Of a stretch of 64,000 bases of DNA, positions 27,110 through 39,481 are shown one piece after another. A program made the position numbers and the translations under genes. Below the pieces are notes generated by a model. The model worked only from the letters and a program-made list of their open reading frames with translations. It was not told the origin of the DNA and did no database searches. The stretch comes from Elgaria multicarinata webbii (taxonomy: Eukaryota; Chordata; Lepidosauria; Squamata; Anguidae), in contig NC_086172.1 in the NCBI RefSeq assembly GCF_023053635.1, positions 92,656,181-92,720,180 of the forward strand, given 5' to 3'. The stretch's first letter is position 1. Each line of letters begins with the position of its first letter.

Positions 27110-27620
27110 AGACCATTTTGCTTCCATCCATTGGGCAGAGGACCATGGGGTGCTGGGAGCTTGCTTCCTCTGCCTCCCCAGAACAAATATGATGGCAAGA
27201 AGATCAGCCTATTCTGGACCATCCACGGTCCTCTGGCCAGAAGAGAAGTAGAAGCAGGAAGGTTTGCTTCCACCCCCTCCACCAGAAAGAATATTTTACT
27301 CCGGTTGCCTCATGGACTGTAGAAGTCAGAAGGAGCACATTCAGGCCTTATCCATCATCCAGAGGACTGCTGCCACCCAGGAAAGACTTCATAGCAGGGG
27401 ACCATGGAGAGTTTGCATTCCCTGCCTTCCAGGATCAACCATGGCAAGACCAGCCTGGCCCTGTCAATCGGCCAGAGAAACAGCAGCTCCAGGGAGTTTG
27501 CTTCCTCCATCCCCCACCAGAACGTTAGACCCTGCTGCTCCATTCCCCTGGGACTTCCAATCTGAAGGGGAACAACATTACATGCCATCCATTGACCAAA
27601 GGACTGCGGGCTGCTGGTGC
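27110..27620. repeat. Degenerate tandem array, units about 95-136 bp
   Basis: At least four diverged units begin with a CATCCA-like motif (near 27125, 27220, 27356, 27463, partial at 27586). Each carries a GCCAGAg...AGCAG and TTTGCTTCC...CCACCAGAA pattern. A single related unit sits at about 39525-39630. The family is unknown to me. Confidence 0.5.
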
Positions 27621-27799
27621 ATGTATGAGTTTGTATTGTATTACTGCAGTCTGTTGCAATACAACTTGAGGACTATTTGATGGCAGGGTATAAATCTTCC
27701 AAAGAAATACATAATTCATGACTCTATAGATTTTGACATCCTTGACCTTGTTTATTAAAATGTGTGTGTTTTTGTGTTTTGGCATACTAATGTGCAGCC

Positions 27800-27905
27800 C
27801 TAGGTTATGGTTGGACTGCAACTCCCATCATCCACCCTCAATGGCTATGCTGGCTAGTGCTAGTAGGAGTTGCAGTCCACCAACCTCTTTATCTAGTGCC
27901 TAGCC
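27800..27905. repeat. Pal-110 palindromic repeat
   Basis: Inverted arms GGTTGGACTGCAACTCCCAT and AGGAGTTGCAGTCCACCAAC. Confidence 0.7.
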
Positions 27906-27911
27906 CCTGGT

Positions 27912-28055
27912 TTCATAGAATCATAGAATAGCAGAGTTGGAAGGGGCCTACAAGGCCATCGAGTCCAACCCCCTGCTCAATGCAGGAATCCACCCTAAAG
28001 CATCCCTGACAGATGGTTGTCCAGCTGCCTCTTGAATGCCTCTTCCTTTGACTAA
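27912..28055 (-). mobile_element. CR1 LINE 3' end fragment
   Basis: It begins with the CR1 terminal octamer repeat (CATAGAATCATAGAAT) and matches the 3' end of the copy at 41048. Confidence 0.9.
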
Positions 28056-28645
28056 ACAGGGAAGTCAGAATGCTAGACAATTACTTTAGTTATGCAAACT
28101 ACAGCCAGATCAACAGTGCTTCAGGTTACAATTGGAATCCACAAACATCAGTGAAATGCTTAGTTTCTAGACAGCTTTGCATAATACAAGACTGCTTAGG
28201 CTACAAGTAACTCCCTTTGGTTAATGCACTGTTAGATAGTTGCAATGAAAAGTGCTACTGGGGATTCTTCTTGAGCTGAGTGGCTCACTAAGCCTTGCCC
28301 TTAAGCTGGGTCTTTCCAAAGGGACCTCTCATGAGCTGGAATGCCTTATGACCTGGCATTGCTTCTCCCACCTGGCCTGATGTCTCACCCTTGGAGCTCT
28401 TGTTCCCAATTCCTCCTCCTCCTCCAGATTGTGCATTCCCATTATGGAAAGCACTTTGCCAGGCTACTTTCCAACTGATTTGTTTGCATCTGGGCATCCT
28501 CCTCACTGTGACTGTTAAAGTCCTGCAACCTTGACACTTCAATAACCCCTTCCCCCTCCTCCCTGTCTGACCCTGAAACAGTTCCCACGTCTGCTTGGTG
28601 TGTATCTGCCAAACTCCTACACTCTGGAAGGCTGCACATCATCTC

Positions 28646-28662
28646 TCCCCCCCCCCCCCCCC
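28646..28662. repeat. poly-C tract
   Basis: Run of about 17 C. Confidence 0.9.
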
Positions 28663-29268
28663 GGGCTAAGGGCAGGAAACAGAGGCTTCCCAGTCCTGTG
28701 TATAGAATAAAGTACAAGAAATCACTCAAGTCCTTAGAATTTACTCGAATTTAGTGAGCTTCTACCAATGTTATATCCCTGCCTTGGTTTTTGTCAATCA
28801 TTAACACTTCTCTAGTGGTGTAGCGTAGCATTCTCTAGGTGGCATTTTTCAAGGAAGTTAGTCAGGCTGGCCAAGCTGGTTTCACATCCTTAGTAACACT
28901 CACTAGTGAGACCAGTTGGTTGACTGTTGCAGTGCCAGAGTCATTGTCAGTGTACAGTTTGTAAACTGCAAACTGGGGGTTGTGAAGAGGCTTTTGAACA
29001 TTAGGCTGTTTTACCTTTGCATTGTTTAGAGCTACCTATTATTAATATAGAGAATGTTTGTAGTGCCCTTTTCTCTTTTAGGACAGGCATCTGCCGTGAG
29101 CACATCTGACATTTCAAAAATGTCCTGGGTGCCACCATAAATCCAGTGTTGTAGGGAAGAGCTATCACAAAAATATTCGGACGTCCCTTTGTCTGTGATA
29201 GTTATCCATCTTTGTGTGGGTGCACACGTGCATGAATGTGCACCCTGCATGTGTGCTACCCACTCTGA

Positions 29269-29270
<2 letters not shown>

Positions 29271-29331
<61 letters not shown>
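29271..29331. repeat. (TC)n microsatellite
   Basis: About 30 TC units. Confidence 0.98.
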
Positions 29332-29334
<3 letters not shown>

Positions 29335-29686
29335 TCCCTCTCTCCCATTGGCTTGCATACAGTAGCGTAAACTACAGGGGGGCAGGCTCAAGCCCCCACC
29401 GGGATTTCCCGGAAGGGGTCAATGACCAACCAAGTAACATCAGTAAGCTCACAGCCTGGCTGGCAGATTCCTCAGTGGTCTGTATTGTCATGTGTTTGGA
29501 GGTCAGTCTAAATGACATCCAAGCAACCTCTGCTTCCTCCTCAGCTGCCCAGCAAATCCCTTTGCAAGACCAAAGCCGTTCTCCTCTGAATTCATTTCCT
29601 CCTACCCCCTCAGGCCTTGTGAGACAAAAGGTTGCCCATTTAAGAATTGCAGTGTGTGTGGGGGATGCCTTTTAAATATGTCTGAA

Positions 29687-29690
<4 letters not shown>

Positions 29691-29758
<68 letters not shown>
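29691..29758. repeat. (AC)n(AG)n composite microsatellite
   Basis: About 14 AC units run directly into about 20 AG units. Confidence 0.98.
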
Positions 29759-29759
<1 letters not shown>

Positions 29760-29794
29760 CACAATCCAGCTACTATTAAACACTTTTAGCTACC

Positions 29795-29852
29795 TTAACT
29801 TATGCATGTTTACTTAGAAGTAATTTCTAGGGAGCTCACTGGGACTTGCTTA
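29795..29852. repeat. ACTTCTGAGTAA dispersed repeat
   Basis: GTTTACTTAGAAGTAATTTC followed by GAGCTCACTGGGACTTGC. Confidence 0.5.
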
Positions 29853-30278
29853 ATTATAAAGAATCTCCTTAAATTAATACAGTACTTCTTGATTAATGGG
29901 TCAAAAACTTATTACATGTCATTTTCAGACTAAGCACAGAAGTTGGGTCTTGAGGGTATGTGATATTATTGCAATGGGTCATGGGGGGAAAAGTTTGAAG
30001 AACACTGGTATATTGAATAGGACTATGTGTGGTGGAGTAGTGTGTAATGTATCATAATATTATAATTAAAATGTACTATTTTTGTTGAGTATGTATTATT
30101 TTAATATGTGGCTTTAAACACTCTAGGATCCATTGTTGATGAAGGATGGTTTCCAGAAATAAAATATATACACATACAACATATAAACAAATAAGCCTAG
30201 CCTTCCTTTTCCAAGTTTAGCCCCATCCCTCCCCCCACCTCAAAAATGGAGAAGTCTATGCCCCTCATTGTATAGGAT

Positions 30279-30593
30279 AGGGTGACCATATGAAAAGGAG
30301 GACAGGGCTCCTGTATCTTTAACAGTTGCACAGAAAAGGGAATTTCAGCAGGTGTCATTTGTATATATGGAGAACCTGGTGAAATTTCTTCTTCATCACA
30401 GCAGTTAAAGCTGCAGGAGCTATACTAGTAACAAGATTTAAAAGAGGGCAGGACACCTGCAGCTTTAACTGTTGTGATAAAGAGGTAATTTCATCAGGTG
30501 CTGCATCCATACAAATGACACCTGCTGAAATTCCCTTTTCTATGCAACTGTTAAAGATATAGGAGCCCTGTCCTCCTTTTCATATGGTCACCC
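30279..30593. mobile_element. 315-bp palindromic hAT-like MITE with 8-bp target duplication
   Basis: The ends AGGGTGACCATATGAAAAGG and its inverse pair for over 80 bp, and most of the element folds on itself. TATAGGAT occurs immediately before (30271-30278) and after (30594-30601), a perfect 8-bp duplication as hAT elements make. No coding capacity. Intact ends and duplication suggest modest age. Confidence 0.85.
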
Positions 30594-31160
30594 TATAGGA
30601 TGCGACAAAGCTCCCTTGCTGAAAATTGGCTGCAGGGTGGGGGAAAGCAGGAGTAAATCACACTGTACTCATTGGGATTTCCAAGGGTAAACACTTAGGA
30701 TCATTCTGGATATGCATCATATATATTTTTACTAAATGAACTTCCTGCATATGCAGGGACATCACTTGCATTGAGTGAGCAATATAGCACAATAATGTGG
30801 ATATCTAAGAAAAGAAACCCATCTCTGACTGAAGCCCTCCCCCAGTGGGAAATTAACTAGCAGGATAATATTGATAGTAGAACAGCAAGCTCGACATTAT
30901 AGGCCCTGAGCATCTAAGAATTCAACTTTACAGAAGCACCTCTAGAGAGAACCCGTGAATTTGCACACATGCCTATAATTTAAGAGGCAAAGGTGACTAC
31001 ATAATTTATCAAGGAGGAAATTGATCTACCATGGTGGGATAATAGCTTTGGGCAACAGTGTTGACATTTCCCCTCTCTCTTAACAATCCATGGAGAAAAA
31101 TCACGAGAAGTTGGCTGCTCACTTTAAGTGATTGCTTTGTGCTATGTATTTGCATACAGA

Positions 31161-31174
31161 CCTCCCTCCCTCCC

Positions 31175-31215
<41 letters not shown>

Positions 31216-31217
31216 TT
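31161..31217. repeat. CT-rich simple repeat
   Basis: CCCT and CT units passing into a short TG run. Confidence 0.9.
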
Positions 31218-31844
31218 GCTAAAAAAGGAACATGGCAATCTCAATTTTGTGCAAAGGTTGCCATCTAATGTTTGTTCTTGAAATAACAATCATGAGTACT
31301 CGAACTCAGGGGTAAATAGAAAATAGCTCTTTGGTGATTTCCAGTAGACCAGCAAGGGTTTTTTTTCCTTCGAATAATCTAACAAGCAACAACAAAATGA
31401 CCCTCCCCTCCTATCACCTTAAATTATACTGTTGAAATGAAGAAAGCATGAAGTAACCAGGGGTAAAATTTTGTGTAGAAGGACTGTGAACTCTATTCCA
31501 TTCTGGTACCCAAAACAAATGACTGAGCTCAGAATTCTTTCATTCTGCATGTTTGTTTTCTCCACCAGGCTCCATTTGGTAGATCTCAGAGCTCTAGCAA
31601 AAACAACTTTTCTCTAACATTGTTGTAACCCTTTTTGCACTTTCTCTGGTTCTTTGATATTATTTTGGAAATTGATCACTGACCTCCCCAGACCCCATTC
31701 CATACTCTTTGACTAATATTTAGGCCAAAACATTAACACTGTTTGCTCAAAGTACCCCCTTTAAATTTAACATCATTGGGAATAATTGGAGCAATTGGAT
31801 TTAAGGATTGCAGCCACATCACAGCCAATATAAATACTTTGAAG

Positions 31845-32155
31845 ACATAAAGGCCTGGTTCTTATGTAACGACACCCTAGAGTATAGGTTGAGTATGGGT
31901 TGTCACTGAATTGTGGGATGTTGTTGAATTGTAGGTTGCTGTTATGTGCAACCCCTGCACTATAGTTTAACTATGGGTTGTTAACTACAAACAACCCGGG
32001 AAGAGACTCATGGTTTATTGTTGAATTGTGAACTTTGGATTATTCATGGTTAACAACCAATAGTTAAACCATAGTGCAGGATTCACATGTAACAGCAATC
32101 CATGATTCAACAACAGCCCATACTCAAGGCTGTCATTATGTGGGAATCAGGTCCA
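31845..32155. mobile_element. Palindromic MITE
   Basis: Ends CTGGTTCTTATGTAACGACA and (inverted) CCTGATTCCCACATAATGAC pair imperfectly. Internal AGTTTAACTATGGGTTGTTA has an inverted partner. Class unknown. Confidence 0.65.
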
Positions 32156-33236
32156 TGAATCAACATTTTGAATATTGTATTCAATTACCTACATGCTGCA
32201 TTTTAGAGACTATCAACTCCCCTGTATTCACCTTAGTCTCCCTTACTTGCTATGCACGGCTGCCTAGTAACCTCCCGAAATTGATTTTCCAGCATATTAA
32301 AATCCTCAGCAAGCAAGTTCATCTAACTCACATCCAGAATAGATATCATCTTGGCAAGTTAGACTAGATGAGAACTCTATGATTTCATAATTGGCCATAT
32401 CCATAAAACTGAAGGAAATTGATTCAGGTATTTGCAATATATAGATTTTCCCCATTTGAACATGGCATCTGACCAGCACTATACATGGGTAAAACAGCAA
32501 GTGTATTTTTTGATGCTCTAGGGATATTTTACCCTCATTCTGGCTAATCAAAATGTACGGTGTTGACACTGCAAAAGGCTTGTGTACAGGAAAATGCCAG
32601 TAGGGTTGTTGGGCTTTCTTAGTGTATGGTCTTGCTGGATCTAATAAAAATATGATATCTCGTACAGCCCAAAGACATATGAAAAATACCACTGTTCTTT
32701 CCCATCAAACCCAAGAATGAGATATTCATGCTGATAATAACCCAAAGTTCTTATTTTTGGACATTTTGGATCTCCATTACAAATTACAGACTAGGTAATC
32801 CAAACTAGAACCAGTTCACATTTTAACCTCCAGATGGCAGAGTTGTACAGTCTTTTACAATTGCATTAAAAAGTCCTGTTGAATTGTGGTGTTCTGATAA
32901 CCTATTTCTTTTCTTTTTTTAATAGTTGTAGAATGACGTTTTCTACATGAAACTGCCATGAGTCCCATGTAAAGTTTATTGTGTGTCATCAGTGTACACA
33001 CATACACGAACACACTTTGGGAAGCTACCACCGGTGTGGTGTGACCTAAACTTGAGAGTTCAAAATATATTACCAACTGCACATGGGATCCATTACAATT
33101 TCCCATGACTTCCATGTAGGAAACTCATCTTGTGTGTAGCAGATATGAGTTCCACTTTCTAATTCATTTTTTTTAAGTTATATGTATATTGCTTAGCTTT
33201 CTTTAGTGGAATTCAAAGCAGTATACCTGGGGACCC

Positions 33237-33462
33237 AGCAATGGAAACAGGTGGCATCAAAGTCAGTGGGGCTGGGATTCCATTCTGGGTTTCAGTCAGA
33301 ATCAGCCAGAACTCTAAAGGAGCTATCCAAGATGCTAAGCCCTATCCCCAACCTAGGTTCAGCACCTTAGCTTCTTTAGAGTCCTGACTGGTTCTGACTG
33401 AAATCCAGAGCAGATTCACAACCCCACTGACATTGGAGCCACCAGCCTCCACTGGATCCCAG
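33237..33462. repeat. GTTCTGACT repeat in head-to-head palindromic form
   Basis: Two copies of the family in opposite orientation meet near 33345. TCAGTGGGGCTGGGATTCC pairs with an inverse ending CCCCACTGA, and AGAACTCTAAAGGAGCTA pairs with TAGCTTCTTTAGAGTCCTGA. Confidence 0.7.
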
Positions 33463-33680
33463 GTAGCCTCCCATCCAGGCACCAAGAAGACCCAGACTTT
33501 CTTAGCTTTAAGACAGGGGTGCTGAACCTCAGGTCTGTGGGCCAAAACAAGGTCATTGTCCCAATCTGGCCCTCAGGTTAACCCTCAGGTTGGTGTCCCA
33601 CACTGGCCCTCTAGAGCTGTCCAGATGACCACACACCTCCCCCGGGCCCCAACCCCTTTCCCCCAACTTCACATCACCTG

Positions 33681-34165
33681 ATAAGAACATAAGAAGAGCC
33701 ATGCTGGATCAGACCAAGGATCCATCCAATCCAGCAATCTGTTCACACAGTGGCCAACCAGCTGTCGACAAGGGACCAACAAAGCAGGACATGGTGCAAC
33801 AGCACCCTCCCACCCATGTTCCCCAGCAATTTGTGTATATAGGCTTACTGCCTCTGATAATGGAGATAGCACATAGCCATTGCGACTAGTAGCCATTGAT
33901 AGCCTTCTCCTCCAGGAATTTATCCAACCCCCTTTTAAAGCTATCCAAATTGGTGACCATCACCACATCTTGTGGTACTGAATTTCATAGTTTAACTATG
34001 TGCTTTGTGAAGAAGTACTTTCTTTTATCTGACCTGAATCCCCCACCAATCAGCTTCATGGGATGACCCCGGGTTCTAGTATTTTGAGAGAGGGAGAAAA
34101 ATGTCTCCCTATCCACATTCGCCACACCATGCATAATTTTGTACACCTGATTGTCATCTGACAAT
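33681..34165 (-). mobile_element. CR1-type LINE 3' fragment (second subfamily)
   Basis: It starts AAGAACATAAGAAGAGCCAT and runs through TTTAACTATGTGCTTTGTGA to the CACACCATGCATAATTTTGT region, a well-known amniote CR1 3' layout. Other pieces of this subfamily are at 53478, 54003 and 63170. Confidence 0.8.
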
Positions 34166-34311
34166 CATCTACAACACTCACCCCTTCACTCCCTTGCTTC
34201 TACTCACCCAATCACAGCAATATTCACACCAATGAGCCTAACATACAAGACATGGCATCACATGACATGAAGCTGACTTTCAGACAGTTCTTTTACTTCA
34301 GCCTTGTCCTG

Positions 34312-34402
34312 GTGACCTCCAGATGTGTTGGTTGCTGGATGCTCGGGATAATGGGGTTATAGTCCAACATATCTGGAGGGCACTAGGTTGGGGAAAGCTG
34401 CT
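34312..34402. repeat. Pal-110 palindromic repeat
   Basis: Inverted arms GACCTCCAGATGTGTTGG and CCAACATATCTGGAGGGC. Confidence 0.7.
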
Positions 34403-34647
34403 TTACCCTACACAAATAATAAGGGTGGCCTTACTACGAAGCACAGAAACAGTAGCTTCTGGCAACAGCTACTACGGGAGATGCCACCTTCCTGCATCCA
34501 GTCTCTATCTCTGTGTGTCATAAAGGAGAGGAATCATTTTAACTTTGCTTCAAGTGCAAAAAATGTCTTCCAGATGACAGTCCATAATAACTCTGGACTA
34601 GAACATTTCTGGCAATAATGATAGGCCCAAATGACACAGAACATTTA

Positions 34648-34790
34648 GGTGCAATCCTATGCATATTTAGACAGGCAAAAAACCACCTTCAGTTCCCTGG
34701 CTGAGGAGCATGGATGGCTGGGGCATGCTGGGAATTGTAGGCTTCTGCTCTGTCTAAACATGCATAGCAGGGCACCCTTAGAGGGTTTGT
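34648..34790. repeat. AATCCTATGC palindromic repeat
   Basis: GTGCAATCCTATGCATATTT start and TCTAAACATGCATAGCAGGG near the end. Confidence 0.7.
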
Positions 34791-35871
34791 GGCATACCTA
34801 GACAGGAGCAGGATGGCCCACAGGCCTGACTCTGGCCAATACTCCTACCCACCTCTCTAACAGGTGTTACGGGATTTTATTCCACTTTTCAGCCAGTAAG
34901 GCTCCCAGAGTGGCTTATATAAGATCAATAAATGGTAAACAATCCCTCCTTACAGGCTTACAATTAAAAAAAAACATGACACAAAAAGGGAAAAAATAGA
35001 TATGGAGGAAAAAGGAAACAAACAAACGCAGGCACCCATTTTTACCATTATTTATTAGTTGCTTATAATACCTGCTGGAAAGGAGACAGTTCCGTGAGAG
35101 GAGGAGCCAAATGCAGCGGATTTCTCAGCAGATCCAATGAAGGGGCCCTGCTGCTTCCCACCTCTCACTCTGCTGCCGCCGGATGTCCCCTGGTTCATAG
35201 ACCAGAGGCAAACCCACCCTAAGGCATGGAGGCAGAGTAAGCTGCACGTATGCCGTACATTGCACATCAGAGTTGTTTCACATCATTCATTGCAATTGTC
35301 TTGTGTGACACACTTGCCAAAACATAAATGAATGGGCATCACTGTTTTAGGGGATGGTGTGCTCTACTTATAAAGGGTTCTATGGGCTTTTAGGTTTTCT
35401 GATACAGTATGCTCTAAATAGCACACGACATTAACTACAGTTCGTCATTTGCTTATCCACTGACACTACCTTTCAGCAACACCCGGATCATCTGTTCAGG
35501 CTTATGGAAAGCACTGCACTGGTTAGAGCTTCAGTCATATTCATACAGAATATGACAGCATTCCTGACCTTTGGGGGGAAATGTGAGGATCAATCCTCTG
35601 CTAAATCTATTCCCAGGAAAGCTCTGGGCGTTCTTACCGTTTTTAAAGTTGACTAATCTCCCGTACTCAGCTTAAAACACTTAGGCAATTATTTAGAAGT
35701 GACTCATTAAAATATTGTGAGCAGGATTTGTACTGCCAGCTTTTTTTGCTGCACTCTGGGAGCAGCAAGAGGACTGAGAGCTACTGGGAATTGCCCTCAG
35801 CCTTTTGCTTTGCATGCAGGAAGCCCCAAGTTGGATCCTGGCTAGAAAAATGGCCTGAAGCCCTGAAAGCC

Positions 35872-35947
35872 TGTCAGCAATGGAGACTGGTGGCTCCAAT
35901 GTTAGTGGGGCAGTGAATCTCATTTTCAATTCACTTCAACCATAGAA
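35872..35947. repeat. GTTCTGACT dispersed repeat (inverted)
   Basis: GACTGGTGGCTCCAATGTTA followed by GTGGGGCAGTGAATCT, the reverse of the copy at 33380. Confidence 0.6.
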
Positions 35948-36069
35948 TCATCATGACCACAAGAATAAAATGGAGTTCACTTCTGCTGCCCTGAAGCTAA
36001 CCATTTGTTCTTGGAACTGAACACCATTTATTGTAGAAAAGGCATGTTCAGGTACATAAAGGAGTGCCA

Positions 36070-36335
36070 TATGGAAGATGGTCACAGAAATTAGAACCCG
36101 AAATAATGGGTATAAGTTACAGCTACCTAGATTTCGATTAAATATAAGGAAAAACTTCCTGACGGTAAGATCTGTATAACAGTGGAGGTTCACCAACTCT
36201 GGAGGTTTTTAAGAAGATGCTGCACAGCAACCTCTCATGGATGGTTTAATTGGTTTTCCTGCACATTGCAGAGGGTTGGACTAGATGATTCTTGTGGTAC
36301 CTTTCAACTCCACAATTCTATTATTCTATTTGAAA
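36070..36335 (+). mobile_element. CR1 LINE 3' fragment
   Basis: ATATAAGGAAAAACTTCCTG, GAGGGTTGGACTAGATGATT and the terminal ATTCTATTATTCTAT are CR1 3' sequence on the plus strand; diverged. Confidence 0.8.
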
Positions 36336-37059
36336 GTCGATAAAATAAAGTGAGCATCTGTAATGAGGTACATGCCCAATTGCCTCCTCCCCACCAGATT
36401 TTAAAATGTTCTTAAAAACTAAGTAGAAAGGATGCTGCAGACAAGATGCCAACCTTGGGCCTGCCTATGACTGGCTCCATCTGCACTCTACCCATGGAGC
36501 TATGGTCCAAACAGTTCATCGGCCATGGATACACCCTTCTATCCTCATTGGATTGCTCTGCCACATGACACACAGCAATTAGAAAAATGATCTAATAACT
36601 TCTTTGGCTGCATAAGTAACTCAGCGTACAAAAGCTATAGGCAAACTGATTTGTTTTTTACTCGCATACTTTCTGGTCCACGTTTCTCTGGGTTCTCTAT
36701 AGAAATCAATCATCTCTTGCAATCAGCATCTGCGTGTCTGAGTTTAACCAATCCCATTGTATTTCTACAACACTGGGGAAATGACTTCCAGAGATTTAGG
36801 AGGCTTTGGCCCTTGAAGCTATTTCTGAAGCACGACCCCACCTTCCCACTGATATTGCACTTCTCAAGTGTATTCATTGGACAACCATCACATAATTTTC
36901 CTAATATTTCCATTATGTTTGCAAGGGCAGGTTCCACAATGTGACTGATGGTATCTGTAAGGTCGGTTGATGAGAAGAACTCATTGATGACTTAGGAAGG
37001 TAAGCTAGCCATCCTGACTGGATATGTGCAGTCAATTTTTCTCCCAGGCCTTTCATTAG

Positions 37060-37182
37060 AACAGCCTTCCTCAACCTTGTGCCCTCCAGATGTGTGGGAC
37101 TGCAACTCCCACGCCATCTGGGATTGATGGGAGTTGCAATACTTCACATCTGGAGGGCACTAGGTTATGGAAGGCTGCTAAA
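37060..37182. repeat. Pal-110 palindromic repeat
   Basis: CTTGTGCCCTCCAGATGTGT against CACATCTGGAGGGCACTAGG. Clear inverted arms. Confidence 0.8.
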
Positions 37183-37437
37183 GTCCCTTTTCTACAAATT
37201 TTATAAAGTTTCAAATTAAAAGCTCAGATCGAATGGCACTTGGCCATAATGCCCTCTGGTTGGTTGGTTGGTTGATGAATTCAATTCAAACCTTGGCTTC
37301 TGAAGCAGCTCTCAGGACTTAAAATAAGTTCAAAATGCTTGGGGAGGATGGTTGTCAGCTGGATCAGGATCAAGGCATGTTGAAAGAGTTGGATCCTGCT
37401 GCCTCACCCTCTGATGGTCTCACCCATTGGAGTTGGC

Positions 37438-37439
<2 letters not shown>

Positions 37440-37477
<38 letters not shown>

Positions 37478-37560
37478 TATAGCACCAACAATGTACTTGG
37501 TGCTGTACAGAATATATAAATAAAACAGCAGTACCCTGCCTAGAGGCTTACAGTCTAAAA
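37440..37560 (-). mobile_element. LINE 3' tail with (ATTT)n run
   Basis: Nine ATTT units, then TATAGCACCAACAATGTACT and GGCTTACAGTCTAAAATCAC, a common amniote LINE tail read in reverse. Confidence 0.6.
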
Positions 37561-37604
37561 TCACATTTTTATGATCTTATTTGTAATATGTATTAGCTAT
37601 GCTG

Positions 37605-37680
37605 GCTGGGGAATGCTAAACATGCATAGGATTGCAACTTATGCGTGATTGTCTAAACATGCATAGGATTGCACCCTTAG
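37605..37680. repeat. AATCCTATGC repeat fragment, end duplicated
   Basis: CTAAACATGCATAGGATTGC occurs twice here, about 35 bp apart. Confidence 0.6.
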
Positions 37681-37747
37681 CCAACCTAAAGCAAATAGCT
37701 GGGAGGATTCTGCTGGATCTGGATCCAGGCAGAGGGGAGATGGCCAT

Positions 37748-37806
37748 GGGCCTGTTCAAACAGCATGCTAAGCCATGGGTAGTCCGCTAACCCGTTTGCA
37801 GCAAAT

Positions 37807-37849
<43 letters not shown>

Positions 37850-37986
37850 AAACCATGGTTATATAGCCACATACGAATGGTTCACATGACACAATAAGTC
37901 ATGGTTCACACAACATGCTAAGCTATAATGTTTAGCTCAAAATGCTTAACCACAGTGGCTTAGCATGTTTTCTGAACAGGGTCCAT
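37748..37986. mobile_element. Palindromic MITE split by a TG microsatellite
   Basis: Ends GGCCTGTTCAAACAGCATGC and (inverted) GGACCCTGTTCAGAAAACAT, both continuing into GCTAAGCCA. A run of about 20 TG units (37808-37847) lies inside. Confidence 0.65.
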
Positions 37987-39001
37987 GTCTATTGCCTTCC
38001 GTCTGATAGAGCTACATGATAGTGTGGCTGAACATTTGCTTATAATAATTCCCTGACATGGTAATGTGGCATTGTACATGCTTTTCCTTTGTGTATAAAA
38101 AAGAAGAAGTCATATATGAAGCTACCCGTGTATGTGTGTGAGAGAGTGAGTTTTAATGAGTCTATTTTAGGACGTGCTAAATGCATGCTCTCTGTTGTAA
38201 CATTAGAACCGGCCTGTGGAAACTTATGTTGCAAAAATAAATCACTGAAATTCAATATCCTGGAATACTTGTGTAACAGGGTGTTCATTGTCACACACAA
38301 ATATTCTGACAGAGAACCATAGGGCTCCAGCTTTATGCAAACAAGTCATTTCATCGGCTTTCCGCAAGCATTCGTGTAAAAAAGAAAGCAATGCAGTCAT
38401 GAATCGAGCTTTTGCTGCCATTTATACACTTCACACAATATTCTGACAGGAAGAGCATCTCTCCACTCAGGGAAATACAAATCTACTATAACATGTGAAG
38501 TTCAACATGAAGGGGTTTGCAAGTTGTGCCACGTTTAAACCAACCTAGCAATGATGGCTCTGTAGTGCCTGTCCAATCCATGTAGCTGTGGTGCAAAACC
38601 AGATAGGCATGGTAGTATATGAGATGCCCCTAAAATCTTTCCCTCAATTTAAAAATACAAAATACAGATATTGTTTACACAAAACCCACACACAATTAAC
38701 AGCATAAAAAGACATCAAGCCTAGAAAAGTACTCTGAACAAAGATAAAAGGGGGGGGGACATTACTTGTGACAGGGAAAGAATGTGTAAAAAATAATGCC
38801 CATCTTGTAATGCCTACTCCTAAATAAAACCAAAAGTGTCCAACACCTTTCAATAGATTCTCTTTTATGAGATTGTATACTATCTCATAAAGTGGAAAAC
38901 TGCAAGCTTCATTGCCTGTTGTATCCATTTAAAGACTTGCCCTGGGGCTGCAGAGCTGAAGGGAATCACACTGTGCCCTCTGCCATTGGCCGGTTGACCT
39001 A

Positions 39002-39481
39002 GGGCATGGCTAGACCTACCAATGGAAGGGGGAAGATCTCACGATATGATGATCATGAGATCCTCCCCCTCAGTCTACACACGGCACATGACGTCCCAGG
39101 AGGACGTAGGACATCACGCCTGTCATTTTTTAAAAATTTTTTTTGAAGAGGAGTGCTCCAGCGAAAAGTTTGGTGTTTTTTTTTAAAAAAAAAAACACAA
39201 CCTCCTGCTCTCCCCACCCCATCCCCAATGGGCACAGAGCTCCTCGGGAGCTCTGGTTACTCACGAGGAGCCGGAGCAAAACCAGGACAGCTGCCCACAC
39301 ATCCTGCGGTCTTGGGACCATCTTGAGACCACGGGAAAAGTCAGGATTAAAGCCATCCCAGTTATCCCGGGGCAAGGGAGGGATCATCCCTCCCTGCCCC
39401 CGGGATGCCCTGTGTGTCATGTGGATGCACAGGGATGATTCCTGGGTGATCCCCAGGATATTGCCCCATCTAGACATGCCC
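39002..39481. mobile_element. GC-rich palindromic MITE, Harbinger-like family (copy 4)
   Basis: Ends GGGCATGGCTAGACC and its inverse CTAGACATGCCC are flanked by CTA on both sides (38999-39001 and 39482-39484), a 3-bp TWA-type duplication. Internal CTGTGTGTCATGTGGATGCA block is shared with the other copies. No transposase. Confidence 0.75.
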
